Origin: Deltaproteobacteria bacterium
GTDB lineage: Bacteria; Desulfobacterota; GWC2-55-46
DNA: 64,000 nt
Assembly: GCA_016182655.1 (NCBI GenBank)
Contig: JACPGB010000031.1
Location: forward strand, 43,902 to 107,901
Direction: 5' to 3'
Part shown: positions 28,201 to 36,711 of the stretch, in pieces
How positions within the stretch are numbered: the first letter of the stretch is position 1
Layout: each line of letters starts with the position of its first letter
Made by a program: the position numbers and the translations under genes
The notes under the pieces: model-generated
Told to the model about the DNA's origin: nothing
Seen by the model: the letters and a program-made list of their open reading frames with translations, nothing else
The model's database searches: none

Positions 28201-29227
28201 CCGATTCAAGGCGGCGCTTTTCAAAGGCCCCGGGGAGCTTGAAATAAGGGAAGTCGTTCTGCCGGACTTGAACCCCGGAGAGGTGCTCGTAAAGGTGCGC
28301 GCGTGCGGCATCTGCGGGAGCGACCTCAACATCTTCAGGAGAAACCCGCCTATCCCCAAGTACTGGGGCGGGCACGAAATAAGCGGCACGATCGTTGCGA
28401 CCGGCCCGGGTGTCGAAGGCATTGAGTCCGGAGCGCGCGTGAGCGTAGCCCCGCTCATCCCATGCAACGAGTGCGAGCTATGCAGGGCAGGGCTTGAGAA
28501 TATCTGCCCGAACTGCGTATTCATAAGCTTCAATGCGCGCGGCGGGTTTTCCGAGTACGTCGTCGCGCCTCGCGAGAACATCTACAGATTGCCCGAGAAT
28601 ATCGGTTTCATTGAGGCGGTCCTGCTGGAGCCGCTCGCCGATTGTCTGCATTCATTCGGCAGGGCGGGCGAGATCGCCGGGAAGGCGATAGTGGTCGTAG
28701 GTTGCGGCACCATTGGATTATTGACAATCGCCGCGGCAAAGGCCATCGGCGCGAGCAGGATAATAGCCGTAGGCAAGTACGGACATCAGAGGAGGCTCGC
28801 GACACTTCTCGGCGCTGACGCGGTATTCGACTCGGCGACGACCGATATCGAGAAGCAGGTGATAGAGGCGTTGAGCGGCGCCAAGGCCGACCTCGTATTC
28901 GAGACCGTCGGCGGGTACGAGAGCGAATCGATCACGCAGTCTTTGAATATTCTCAAACCCGGCGGGACGATCATGCTCTCGGGAGTCCACTACAAGACCC
29001 CGAACATGAACCTCAAGTTCCTGACCGAGAGGGAGATAGAGATAAAAGGGACACAGAGGTACAGGAGAGTCGATTACGCCTCTGCCATAGACCTTTATTC
29101 AAAGGGCGCGATAAACGGCTCGCTCCTCGTGACCCACAGGGTGAGCCTCGACGACATCATGAAGGGATATTCAATCGCGTTCGACAAGGACACGAACGGC
29201 GCGGTAAAGGTGGTCGTATGCCCGTAA
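28193..29227 (+). CDS. Zinc-dependent alcohol dehydrogenase, second copy
   Basis: The 344-residue enzyme starts at TTG 28193 overlapping the transaldolase stop. It has CGICGSDLNIF and GHEISGT (catalytic zinc region), structural zinc CNECELCRAGLENIC, and VVVGCGTIGLLTIAAAK for NAD binding. It belongs to the threonine/sorbitol dehydrogenase-like group. It likely acts on a polyol or sugar in the pathway. It resembles the copy at 26400 in fold only and is not an obvious duplicate. Confidence 0.88.
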   Translation: MANRFKAALFKGPGELEIREVVLPDLNPGEVLVKVRACGICGSDLNIFRRNPPIPKYWGGHEISGTIVATGPGVEGIESGARVSVAPLIPCNECELCRAGLENICPNCVFISFNARGGFSEYVVAPRENIYRLPENIGFIEAVLLEPLADCLHSFGRAGEIAGKAIVVVGCGTIGLLTIAAAKAIGASRIIAVGKYGHQRRLATLLGADAVFDSATTDIEKQVIEALSGAKADLVFETVGGYESESITQSLNILKPGGTIMLSGVHYKTPNMNLKFLTEREIEIKGTQRYRRVDYASAIDLYSKGAINGSLLVTHRVSLDDIMKGYSIAFDKDTNGAVKVVVCP

Positions 29228-30447
29228 AAGGAAAGACGATACTGATAATATCAGGCGGCGTCGAGGCGGTCCCCATCATAGAGAGGGCGAAGGCCCTCGG
29301 ACTCACTGTTGCGGTATCCGACGGCAACCCTGACGCCCCCGGGTTTAGTATTGCGGATTTTAAGATAATCGCCTCGACCTACGACGAAAAGAAGACCGCC
29401 GAGCTCGCAGGCGAGCTTGACGAGGCGCACGGAATCGACGGAGTAATGGCCGCGGCCGCCGATGTTCCCCTTACCGTCGCGGCAGTCGCAGAAAGGCTCG
29501 GGCTTCCGGGGATAAGCGTCAACTCCGCGCGTATTGTGGCGGACAAGCTCCTCATGAAGGAGACCTTTGCGGCCTCGGGCATTCCGGTGCCGTGGTTCTC
29601 GCAGGTGAGGAACGCCTCGCACCTTGAAAAATTATTAAAAGAGAAAAAGGCGCTCGTTATAAAGCCCGTGGACAGCCGCGGCGCAAGGGGTGTCGTCCGC
29701 CTCGTCGAGGGCGTTGACGTCGAGTGGGCCTTTGAGGAATCTGTTAAAAATTCCCCTTCCTGCAGGGTCATGGCAGAGGAGTGGATAAACGGCAGGCAGA
29801 TAAGCACTGAATCTATTGTAACACCGGACGGCGTCATCACCCCCGGCCTCTCTGACCGTAACTACGAACAGCTCGATAGGTTCGCGCCATTTGTGATAGA
29901 GGACGGCGGAGACCTTCCGGCTACGCTTACAGAGGCCGAGAGGACGGAGATAGACCGGATAATAGGCAAGGTCGCCCGCGCCATAGGCATGAAGAGCGGG
30001 ACGATAAAGGGAGACATCGTCATCGGCGACAACGGCCCGGTAGTCATAGAGGTCGCGGCGCGCTTGAGCGGCGGATACTTTTGCAGTCACACCATACCGC
30101 TTTCAAGCGGGACCGACTTCGTGGCAGCCGCGATACTGCTCTCACTCGGCGAAAAGATAGACCTCGACGATTACAGGCCGAAGATTGCCAGGGCCGTCTG
30201 CCAGAGGTTCCTTTTCCCTGAGCCCGGGATCGTCAGGAAGGTCGAGGTCCCGGAGATACAGGAAGAATCGCTCGCCATGCTCAAGGTCTATGTGAAGGAA
30301 GGCGACGAGGTAAATAGGATAACGAGCCACCCGTGCAGGGCGGGCATGGCGGTCACCACAGCCGAGACCCGCGAAGGCGCAAGGGCCGCCATAAAGAAGG
30401 TCTTTGACAGGGTCACGGTAAAGGTCGAGCCCGCCATCCCGGCGTAG
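29218..30447 (+). CDS. ATP-grasp ligase
   Basis: The 409-residue protein has an N-terminal Rossmann-like part (ILIISGGVEAVPIIERAK), the ATP-grasp core with DKLLMKETFAASGIPVPW, LVIKPVDSRGARGV, and metal-binding PVVIEVAARLSGGYF. The C-terminal 100 residues hold a MAVTTAETREGARAAI domain like other ATP-grasp carboxyl ligases. It forms an acyl-phosphate and joins it to an amine or other group. In this operon it might acylate the amino sugar or the acid, a job otherwise done by an acetyltransferase. The substrate is unknown. Confidence 0.85.
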   Translation: MPVKGKTILIISGGVEAVPIIERAKALGLTVAVSDGNPDAPGFSIADFKIIASTYDEKKTAELAGELDEAHGIDGVMAAAADVPLTVAAVAERLGLPGISVNSARIVADKLLMKETFAASGIPVPWFSQVRNASHLEKLLKEKKALVIKPVDSRGARGVVRLVEGVDVEWAFEESVKNSPSCRVMAEEWINGRQISTESIVTPDGVITPGLSDRNYEQLDRFAPFVIEDGGDLPATLTEAERTEIDRIIGKVARAIGMKSGTIKGDIVIGDNGPVVIEVAARLSGGYFCSHTIPLSSGTDFVAAAILLSLGEKIDLDDYRPKIARAVCQRFLFPEPGIVRKVEVPEIQEESLAMLKVYVKEGDEVNRITSHPCRAGMAVTTAETREGARAAIKKVFDRVTVKVEPAIPA

Positions 30448-30459
30448 GAGAGGATTGAA

Positions 30460-31965
30460 ATGAAAAAGATACTTCTCATCCAGCCTAACATGAAGGTCGC
30501 CACCTCGGGGCAGAGGATAGTATATCCGCCTATCGGCATCATGTACCTCGCCTCGGTCCTCGAAAAGAAAGGATATGAGGTAGAGATACTCGACTGCCAG
30601 ACCGAGGGGCTCGACAAGGACGCCGAGGTCGTAGACGGATATGTCGAGGTCGGAATACCGATTGACGAAATAGCCAAGAGGATAACGGCCTCGAAGCCCG
30701 ACCTTGTAGGCATAACCTGCAATTTTTCGGTCATGGTCCCGCACATGTATGAGGCGGCGCGGCTTGTGAAAAAGCTCTTCCCCTCGGTCCCGGTCGTCGT
30801 CGGCGGCAACCACCCGACATCGTTACCTGAGGAAGTGTTGGAGAACGAGGCGATAGACTACATCATCATGGGGGAGGGCGAGATATCTTTCCCGATGCTC
30901 ATCGAGGCCATTGTGAGCACGGAGGGCTTCGAAGCGGTCCCGGGTCTCGCATGGAGGAAGGATGGAGAAATCATAAAAAACAAGATGGGCGGCTTTATCC
31001 ACGACCTCGACTCGCTCCCGTACCCGGCGTGGCACCTGTTCCCTTATGAAAAGTACAGCAGGCACTACAGGCCCCGCACCGTCACATGGGGGGATGCGCA
31101 GGCCATGCCATCGGTCATGACCACGCGCGGGTGCGCCGGAGGGTGCGTCTTCTGCTCTGTCCACAAGACCATGGGCAGGAAGTTCAGGGCGAGAAAGCTC
31201 GACGAGGTATTCAAGGAGATACGCTTCCTTGTGGACACCTACAAGATAAAAAAGCTCATGATAATCGACGACAACTTCACGCACAACAAGAACCGGGCCA
31301 AGGAGTTCTGCGACGAGTTAAAGAAGCAGGGCTTCGACATTGAATTGCACTTCATGGTGCTCGCCCTCTGGTGCATGGACGAGGAGCTCATAGACAAGCT
31401 CAAATCGATAGGGTGCACCTCGATGGGCTTTGCCATAGAGTCCGGCGTCCAGGACATACTGACGAATGTCGTGAAAAAGCCCCTTAAGCTCCCGCGCGCG
31501 ATGGAGCTCTTGAGGTACGCGCGCTCGCAAGGCATCCACCTTACAGGCACTTTCGTCATAGGCTTCCCAGGCGAGACGAAGAAGGACATCAGGAGAAGCC
31601 TCTATATGGCGAACTACTCCGGGCTCTTCGACAGCCGCGAGATATACATAGCGACGCCTCTGCCCGGCTCGGAGCTATTCGAGAAGTGCGTCAAAGAGGG
31701 GCTCCTTGCCGACGGCTTTTCGTATTCGAAGGTAGAGGTCGTAAAGCCCAACATAAAGACAAAGGATTTTTCGCCCGATTTCATTACTACGATACTCGAG
31801 GCCGACAGGACACATCACCTCATAAAGAGAGACCCGAAGAGGACGGTAGGGCTCGTCAGGGATGTCTGGAAGAGGCGCCGCGAGCACTTCCTGCCGGTCC
31901 TGTACGAGACCTCGAAGATGTTCGTCAAATACGACTTTCTTAAGATGAGAGAGGTCTATCCCTGA
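30460..31965 (+). CDS. B12-binding-type radical SAM protein
   Basis: The 501-residue protein has an N-terminal cobalamin-binding-like domain (about 1-150, with VVGGNHPTSLPEEVL) and a radical SAM barrel with cluster cysteines C225, C229 and C232 (CAGGCVFC). The GFPGETKKDIRRSL segment is typical of this superfamily. It lacks the DxHxxG base-off motif that I would expect for a classical B12 site, so B12 use is uncertain. Such enzymes methylate or rearrange unreactive carbons. It follows the ATP-grasp gene by 12 bases with GGAG before ATG 30460. Confidence 0.85.
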   Translation: MKKILLIQPNMKVATSGQRIVYPPIGIMYLASVLEKKGYEVEILDCQTEGLDKDAEVVDGYVEVGIPIDEIAKRITASKPDLVGITCNFSVMVPHMYEAARLVKKLFPSVPVVVGGNHPTSLPEEVLENEAIDYIIMGEGEISFPMLIEAIVSTEGFEAVPGLAWRKDGEIIKNKMGGFIHDLDSLPYPAWHLFPYEKYSRHYRPRTVTWGDAQAMPSVMTTRGCAGGCVFCSVHKTMGRKFRARKLDEVFKEIRFLVDTYKIKKLMIIDDNFTHNKNRAKEFCDELKKQGFDIELHFMVLALWCMDEELIDKLKSIGCTSMGFAIESGVQDILTNVVKKPLKLPRAMELLRYARSQGIHLTGTFVIGFPGETKKDIRRSLYMANYSGLFDSREIYIATPLPGSELFEKCVKEGLLADGFSYSKVEVVKPNIKTKDFSPDFITTILEADRTHHLIKRDPKRTVGLVRDVWKRRREHFLPVLYETSKMFVKYDFLKMREVYP

Positions 31966-33989
31966 TGGCGCGTCTGCACCTGTATACGGCCTTTCACTGC
32001 AATCTCGCCTTCTCGTCCATCGACAGGGCGTCGTTCCCGACGGTCGTCGAGAGGTGCTACTGGCCGCTCCTTAGGCTCGCGGAGGACGGTTTCCCTATCG
32101 CCCTCGAGATGACCGCCTGGACATTGAAGGAAGTCAACGCCATAGACCCGGCGTTCGTGGATAAACTCAAAGAGCTGTGGGATGCGAAAAAGCTCGAGTT
32201 CATCGGCTCGGGATATTCGCAGGCGATATTCCCGCTCATCCCGACGGAGGTCAACCGCTGGAACCTCGAGGCCGGGAACAGGCATTACAGGGAGATACTC
32301 GGCAGACGCCCGGAGGTCGCGCTCGTAAACGAACAGACTTATTCAAGGGGCCTTGTGGACCTCTATAAGGAGGCGGGCTACAGGTCCGTCATAATGGACT
32401 GGAACAACTCGCAGAAGCACCACAATTATCCGAAGGAGCACGTCTACTTCCCGCAGAGGGCCGCGGGCCTTTCAACGGATATAGAGGTCCTCTGGAGCCA
32501 CTCGATAGCCTTCCAGAAGTTCCAGAGGCTCATACACGGCGGGGTCTCGATGGAAGAGTACATGGACTTTCTCGGGACGCACTGTTCGGAAGACGAGGAG
32601 AGGTCCTTCGTGCTCTACACGAACGACGCAGAGGTCTTCGACTTCAGGCCCGGCGGCGAGGAGGTCGAGAGAGTCGAATGGACGCGCATCCGCGAGGTGC
32701 TCTCCCGCATACGCGAAGACAGGAGGTTTATTCTCTCCACTCCCGGAAGGGTGAGCGAGCTTTTTAAAAACAGCGAAAAGGCCGGCAAAAGGCTCTCGCT
32801 CGAATCCGTCGAAACGCCCGTCGTCTGCAAGAAGCAGGACAAGTACAACCCGACCCGCTGGGCCGTGGCAGGCCGGGACAGCGTACACATCAATACCGAG
32901 TGTTACAGGGTCTATAAGAATATCTCGAAACTGATGGAGACCGGCGCGCTTTCATCTGATGAGGCCGACGAGTACAAGGAGCTTGTCGCCGACCTCTGGG
33001 GGAGCGACTTCAGGACCCATACCATAGACGAAAAATTCCAGTACTTCCAGAACAGGCTCGGTTGGCTCAAGACCGAGACCGAGCGGCTACTCAAGAGGGC
33101 TCCGGTCGCCTCTGGCGGAAGCGCGGTCGCGTATAAGACACTGATCTCTTCGGAGAGCGAGACCGCGAGGCCGGTAAGGAAGGCGGCCTTGATAACAAAG
33201 GCCGAAAACTCGGTCGTAATATCTACGCCCACTGTAGAGGCCGAGTTCCTGCCCAATAAGGGCTTTGCCGTAAGGAGGGCCGTCTTCCCGGGTGTCTCTC
33301 GGGAAGCTCTCATAGGGACCATCCCGCACGGCTACTACGACGACATAAGGCTCGGAGCGGACTTTTTCACCGGCCATATCATACATGTTGCGAGGGACGG
33401 CAAGAAGACGACGGACTTAAGATCAGCCTCTATGGAAATCACGGAGGACGACTCCTCCGTCGCGCTTGAGGCGAAGATGCCGATAGACATCGGGTTCCTG
33501 ACAAAGAGGTACGAGATATCGAAGATCGAACCGTCGATAGCCCTGACGCTGAAGTTAAAGGTAAACGGCCTCCTCGCATCTTCCTTGAGGCTCGGGATAT
33601 TCACTTTCCTGCCGGGCTCGTTCGACTCCGACACCCTCTGGTACGAATCGGTGAACGGAGGCGCGGGGGTCGAGAGGTTCTATCTCAAAGGAAAGACGCT
33701 ATCGCACGACGAGCCGGTGAGCCATTCCGTCACGGCGTCGAGCTGTCTCGGCTCAACCGACGGAAGGGTGAGGATAGGGGACAGGCATAAGGCGGTGGAG
33801 ATATCGACCGACAAGGCGAAGCTCTTCTCGGTCGCAATGCTTAAGTACATGGAGCTGAACGACGAGGGGAAGTTTTTCCTGAGGCTCCAGCACTCGGTCG
33901 GCGAGGTGGACGACACCGCGTGGTGGGTCTGGAAGGGGATAAACGAGGTATCGTTCAGGATAAGGGCCCTCAAAGGGGATGAGGAATGA
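31965..33989 (+). CDS. Glycoside hydrolase family 57-like protein
   Basis: The 674-residue protein resembles the (beta/alpha)7 barrel of GH57 in its N-terminal half: LYTAFHCNLAFSS, LEFIGSGYSQAIFPLI, VNEQTYSRG (Glu123) and YTNDAEVFDF correspond roughly to conserved motifs 1 to 4. The C-terminal half is beta-rich and looks like the domain that follows in GH57 alpha-glucan enzymes. The protein may act on a glycan or, without all catalytic residues, bind it. It overlaps the radical SAM stop by one base. Precise activity is not determined. Confidence 0.72.
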   Translation: MARLHLYTAFHCNLAFSSIDRASFPTVVERCYWPLLRLAEDGFPIALEMTAWTLKEVNAIDPAFVDKLKELWDAKKLEFIGSGYSQAIFPLIPTEVNRWNLEAGNRHYREILGRRPEVALVNEQTYSRGLVDLYKEAGYRSVIMDWNNSQKHHNYPKEHVYFPQRAAGLSTDIEVLWSHSIAFQKFQRLIHGGVSMEEYMDFLGTHCSEDEERSFVLYTNDAEVFDFRPGGEEVERVEWTRIREVLSRIREDRRFILSTPGRVSELFKNSEKAGKRLSLESVETPVVCKKQDKYNPTRWAVAGRDSVHINTECYRVYKNISKLMETGALSSDEADEYKELVADLWGSDFRTHTIDEKFQYFQNRLGWLKTETERLLKRAPVASGGSAVAYKTLISSESETARPVRKAALITKAENSVVISTPTVEAEFLPNKGFAVRRAVFPGVSREALIGTIPHGYYDDIRLGADFFTGHIIHVARDGKKTTDLRSASMEITEDDSSVALEAKMPIDIGFLTKRYEISKIEPSIALTLKLKVNGLLASSLRLGIFTFLPGSFDSDTLWYESVNGGAGVERFYLKGKTLSHDEPVSHSVTASSCLGSTDGRVRIGDRHKAVEISTDKAKLFSVAMLKYMELNDEGKFFLRLQHSVGEVDDTAWWVWKGINEVSFRIRALKGDEE

Positions 33990-35893
33990 CCGTATTCGAG
34001 AAGAACAGAGAGAGCCTGGTTCAGAAAGAACCTGCTCTCTTCGAGGGGCTTGAAGGACGCATCTCCGTTGAAATGGAAGAGGCCAGGTCCGGAGGGTCCA
34101 CCTTCAGGCACAAGGGCATGTACTTCCACAGCAGGTACAACCCCAGGAATGAGGCCGCGTTGCAGGCCGAAGAGTTGGCCGGAAAGAAACCCGACTGGGT
34201 ATTCCTCTTCGGGCTCGGGTGCGGACATCTTATGAACGCCCTTATTGAAAAGGGGCTAAAGAAGGTCATAGTATTCGAGCCTTCGCTCGAGATACTCAAG
34301 GGCGTTCTCGAAAATATCGACCTCTCCGGGGCGTTCTCCGAGGAGAAGGTCTTTTTGACGGCCGAGATGCATTCGGCCATAGAGAAGCTACGCTCCGAGA
34401 CAGAAGGCTTCGACAGCCTCCTTGTCTACTCGACGACGCCTTACAAGTCCGTTTTCCCGGACGAGCTTGCGGATTTTACGAACAAGATACACAACGCGCA
34501 CATTACCAACCAGGTCGGCATAAAGACAGACATGAAGTCCAGAAGCGCCTGGATAGATAACTACCTTTCTAACCTCAAATCGCTCCCTTACGCCCCGCCG
34601 ATAGACGTACTCCGGGGTAAGTTCAAGGGCGTGCCCATGATAATAGCCGGGGCAGGGCCGTCGTTAAAGAAAAACGGCGAGCTTCTGAAAGAATTCAAGG
34701 GCAAGGCGATAATAGTCGCGGCCATCACCTCTTACAAGCCTCTTTTGAAGCTCGGCGTAGTCCCGGACTTCGTCATAGCTTCCGAGATGGTCGACCTCCC
34801 CGAGTATTTCACATTCGGCGAGGACGACAAGAAGACGAGGCTCATACTCGGGGAGCTGTCGCACCCCGGGATGTTCGAGAGGGACGTCAAGGGCAAGTTC
34901 GTCTTTTTCAGCCCCTATCTCGCGCTCTCGTCCTCACAGGCCGGGCTATGGGGGAGCTCGTATTTCCCTGCCATAGGCGGGTCGGTGACTACGGCCGCGC
35001 TCGACATGGGGATAATGTTCGGCTGTAACCCGATAACCTTCATCGGTCAGGACCTCTCCTTCGGAGAAAACGAGACGCACGCCCCCGGCGGCGTCTATGT
35101 GGCGCAAAATGTGCGGATAGACAGGGAAAACGGCATGATCACCGTAGAGGACGAGTACATAAACGACAAGCAGACCTATTCCTATAAGCTCCAGTGGCTT
35201 AAGGGCCTCTCTGGAAAGCCCGTGCCGTCGAAGTACGACTGGGCGACCTTCCACCAGTGGTTCGAGAACTACATGCATTATCTCAAAAAGGAGAAACCCG
35301 AAGTAAGGGTCATAAACGCGACCGAGGGCGGGGCCTACATAGAGGGGATGGAACACACGACCTTAAGGCGCGTGCTCGATACCTGCCTGAACGGCGAACT
35401 GGCGATAGACGAGGCCATCGACGGGGCGGTTGCGTCGAGGCCGCGGATAGATTATACTGCTCTCGAAGCCTCCTTCAGGGAGACCGCCGCGGTCTTGAAC
35501 CGGGTCAACAGGCTCTCAGCCTCGATCCTCAAGGAAGCGGCGGAGGCGAAGAAGACCTACGGGAAAAAGGGGCTCACCGCCGATCTCAAGGGGAATATCG
35601 ACAGGATCAAGAGGCTTGAAGAGTCGATATTCGATGAGTCCGACCGCGCAAAATTCATCTGGGAAGCGCTCATCAACAATACCTATGCCCTTAAGGAGTA
35701 CCTTAAGAAGGAGACGGATGATAGAGCCGGGGAGGGCGCGCAGTTCCTGCGCGACCTCGAGACCGTCATCGCCTCCTACAAGTCCATGACCGAGGCCTGC
35801 CAAAGGTTCGGATGCAGGTTCGAGGAGGCGGCCGTAGCCATAAGGGAGGCGGGTGCCAGGGCTGAAAAAAGGCTAATGGCCGCCGGGCTTTGA
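33986..35893 (+). CDS. Maf-type flagellin glycosyltransferase (DUF115)
   Basis: The 635-residue protein matches motility-accessory-factor proteins of the DUF115 family. It holds GVPMIIAGAGPSLKKNGELL (about 215-235) and the FIGQDLSFGENETHAPGG region. Maf proteins move activated pseudaminic or legionaminic acid to Ser/Thr of flagellin in the cytoplasm before export. It is the last gene of the sugar operon and lies 0.8 kb before fliC, a usual place. ATG 33986 overlaps the previous stop. The N-terminal 180 residues resemble the Maf accessory domain. Confidence 0.9.
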   Translation: MTVFEKNRESLVQKEPALFEGLEGRISVEMEEARSGGSTFRHKGMYFHSRYNPRNEAALQAEELAGKKPDWVFLFGLGCGHLMNALIEKGLKKVIVFEPSLEILKGVLENIDLSGAFSEEKVFLTAEMHSAIEKLRSETEGFDSLLVYSTTPYKSVFPDELADFTNKIHNAHITNQVGIKTDMKSRSAWIDNYLSNLKSLPYAPPIDVLRGKFKGVPMIIAGAGPSLKKNGELLKEFKGKAIIVAAITSYKPLLKLGVVPDFVIASEMVDLPEYFTFGEDDKKTRLILGELSHPGMFERDVKGKFVFFSPYLALSSSQAGLWGSSYFPAIGGSVTTAALDMGIMFGCNPITFIGQDLSFGENETHAPGGVYVAQNVRIDRENGMITVEDEYINDKQTYSYKLQWLKGLSGKPVPSKYDWATFHQWFENYMHYLKKEKPEVRVINATEGGAYIEGMEHTTLRRVLDTCLNGELAIDEAIDGAVASRPRIDYTALEASFRETAAVLNRVNRLSASILKEAAEAKKTYGKKGLTADLKGNIDRIKRLEESIFDESDRAKFIWEALINNTYALKEYLKKETDDRAGEGAQFLRDLETVIASYKSMTEACQRFGCRFEEAAVAIREAGARAEKRLMAAGL

Positions 35894-35955
35894 ATCCGGA
35901 GCATGGGCTTTAGCTTGAAACTATTCGATTTTTAGGGAATTTTCAGGAGACTCAA

Positions 35956-36552
35956 GTGACAAAGGTCTATCTTGATAATATGCAGGTCGATTACGAGGAC
36001 ACCGGCAAGGACTCGACTATCCGGGACCTCGTAAGCGTACTTGACAGGGAACTCGGGTCGCTTAAGCGTTTCATCCTTGAGTTGGCCGTGGACGGTACGG
36101 ACGCGCCGCACGGATGGAGGTCAGGCGAGGTGCTTTTAAAGAGGCTCTCGGAGTGCACGGAGATACGTCTTACGACCACTTCCGTAGACGATATGGCCAA
36201 GGAGGGTCTTGAGACCGTTCGCGAGTACATAAATGTCATAGGCGAGACGATAAAGGCCTGCGCGAAGGACTTGAGGGTAGGCTCCGCCTCGGCGGCCGAG
36301 GCGTCGTTTGCAACCGTATTCGAAGGCGTAATAGAGGTCGTAAAGACCATAGACGCCCTCTCGCAGGGCACGCTCCGCTACAACATGGCGCTATTCAGGA
36401 AGAGGCCGGAGGAGTATTTCGGCCCCATCCACCAGAAGCTCGAAACCATTACAAAGATCAAGAAAACCGGTGACACCGTCCTCCTCGCCGACGTGCTCGA
36501 ATACGAGCTGAAGCCGCTTCTGGAGGAGATAGGGGAGGAGGTCTTCCACTAG
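35956..36552 (+). CDS. Unknown protein between Maf and flagellin
   Basis: The 198-residue protein starts at GTG 35956 behind AGGAGA. It is all-helical-looking, with VYLDNMQVDYEDTG at the start and DVLEYELKPLLEEIGEEVF at the end. No transmembrane helix or signal peptide is seen. I do not recognise a named family. Its position between maf and fliC suggests a role in flagellin modification, folding or export. The 62-base gap to the maf stop holds no clear promoter, so it may be the last cistron of the sugar operon. Confidence 0.65.
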   Translation: MTKVYLDNMQVDYEDTGKDSTIRDLVSVLDRELGSLKRFILELAVDGTDAPHGWRSGEVLLKRLSECTEIRLTTTSVDDMAKEGLETVREYINVIGETIKACAKDLRVGSASAAEASFATVFEGVIEVVKTIDALSQGTLRYNMALFRKRPEEYFGPIHQKLETITKIKKTGDTVLLADVLEYELKPLLEEIGEEVFH

Positions 36553-36565
36553 GGTGAAAAAAGGT

Positions 36566-36592
36566 TAAAGTAAAAAAACTGACCGCCGATAT
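36566..36592 (+). promoter_or_regulatory. Sigma-28 promoter of the flagellin gene
   Basis: TAAA, 15 bases, then GCCGATAT matches the sigma-28 consensus in all but the last one or two bases. It is 120 bases before the fliC start, giving a leader of about 110 bases. Confidence 0.88.
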
Positions 36593-36670
36593 AGGTATTA
36601 AGAGGAGAGAGGCGAGTAGGGCCGAAAAGGAGGGTGGACTTAAGGCCTGCCGAGTCCTCAAAACAAAACA

Positions 36671-36705
36671 CGGCAAGGATGCCGATGTAAACACACTAAG
36701 GAGGG
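36671..36705 (+). promoter_or_regulatory. CsrA target in the flagellin leader
   Basis: CGGCA, loop AGGA, TGCCG (36671-36684) is a 5-bp hairpin presenting AGGA. A second GGA lies at 36700-36702 inside the Shine-Dalgarno TAAGGAGGG. The two GGAs are 23 bases apart, in the range a CsrA dimer can bridge. This mirrors the hag leader layout in Bacillus. csrA and fliW are encoded at 14.5-15.2 kb. Confidence 0.72.
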
Positions 36706-36711
36706 TTCACC

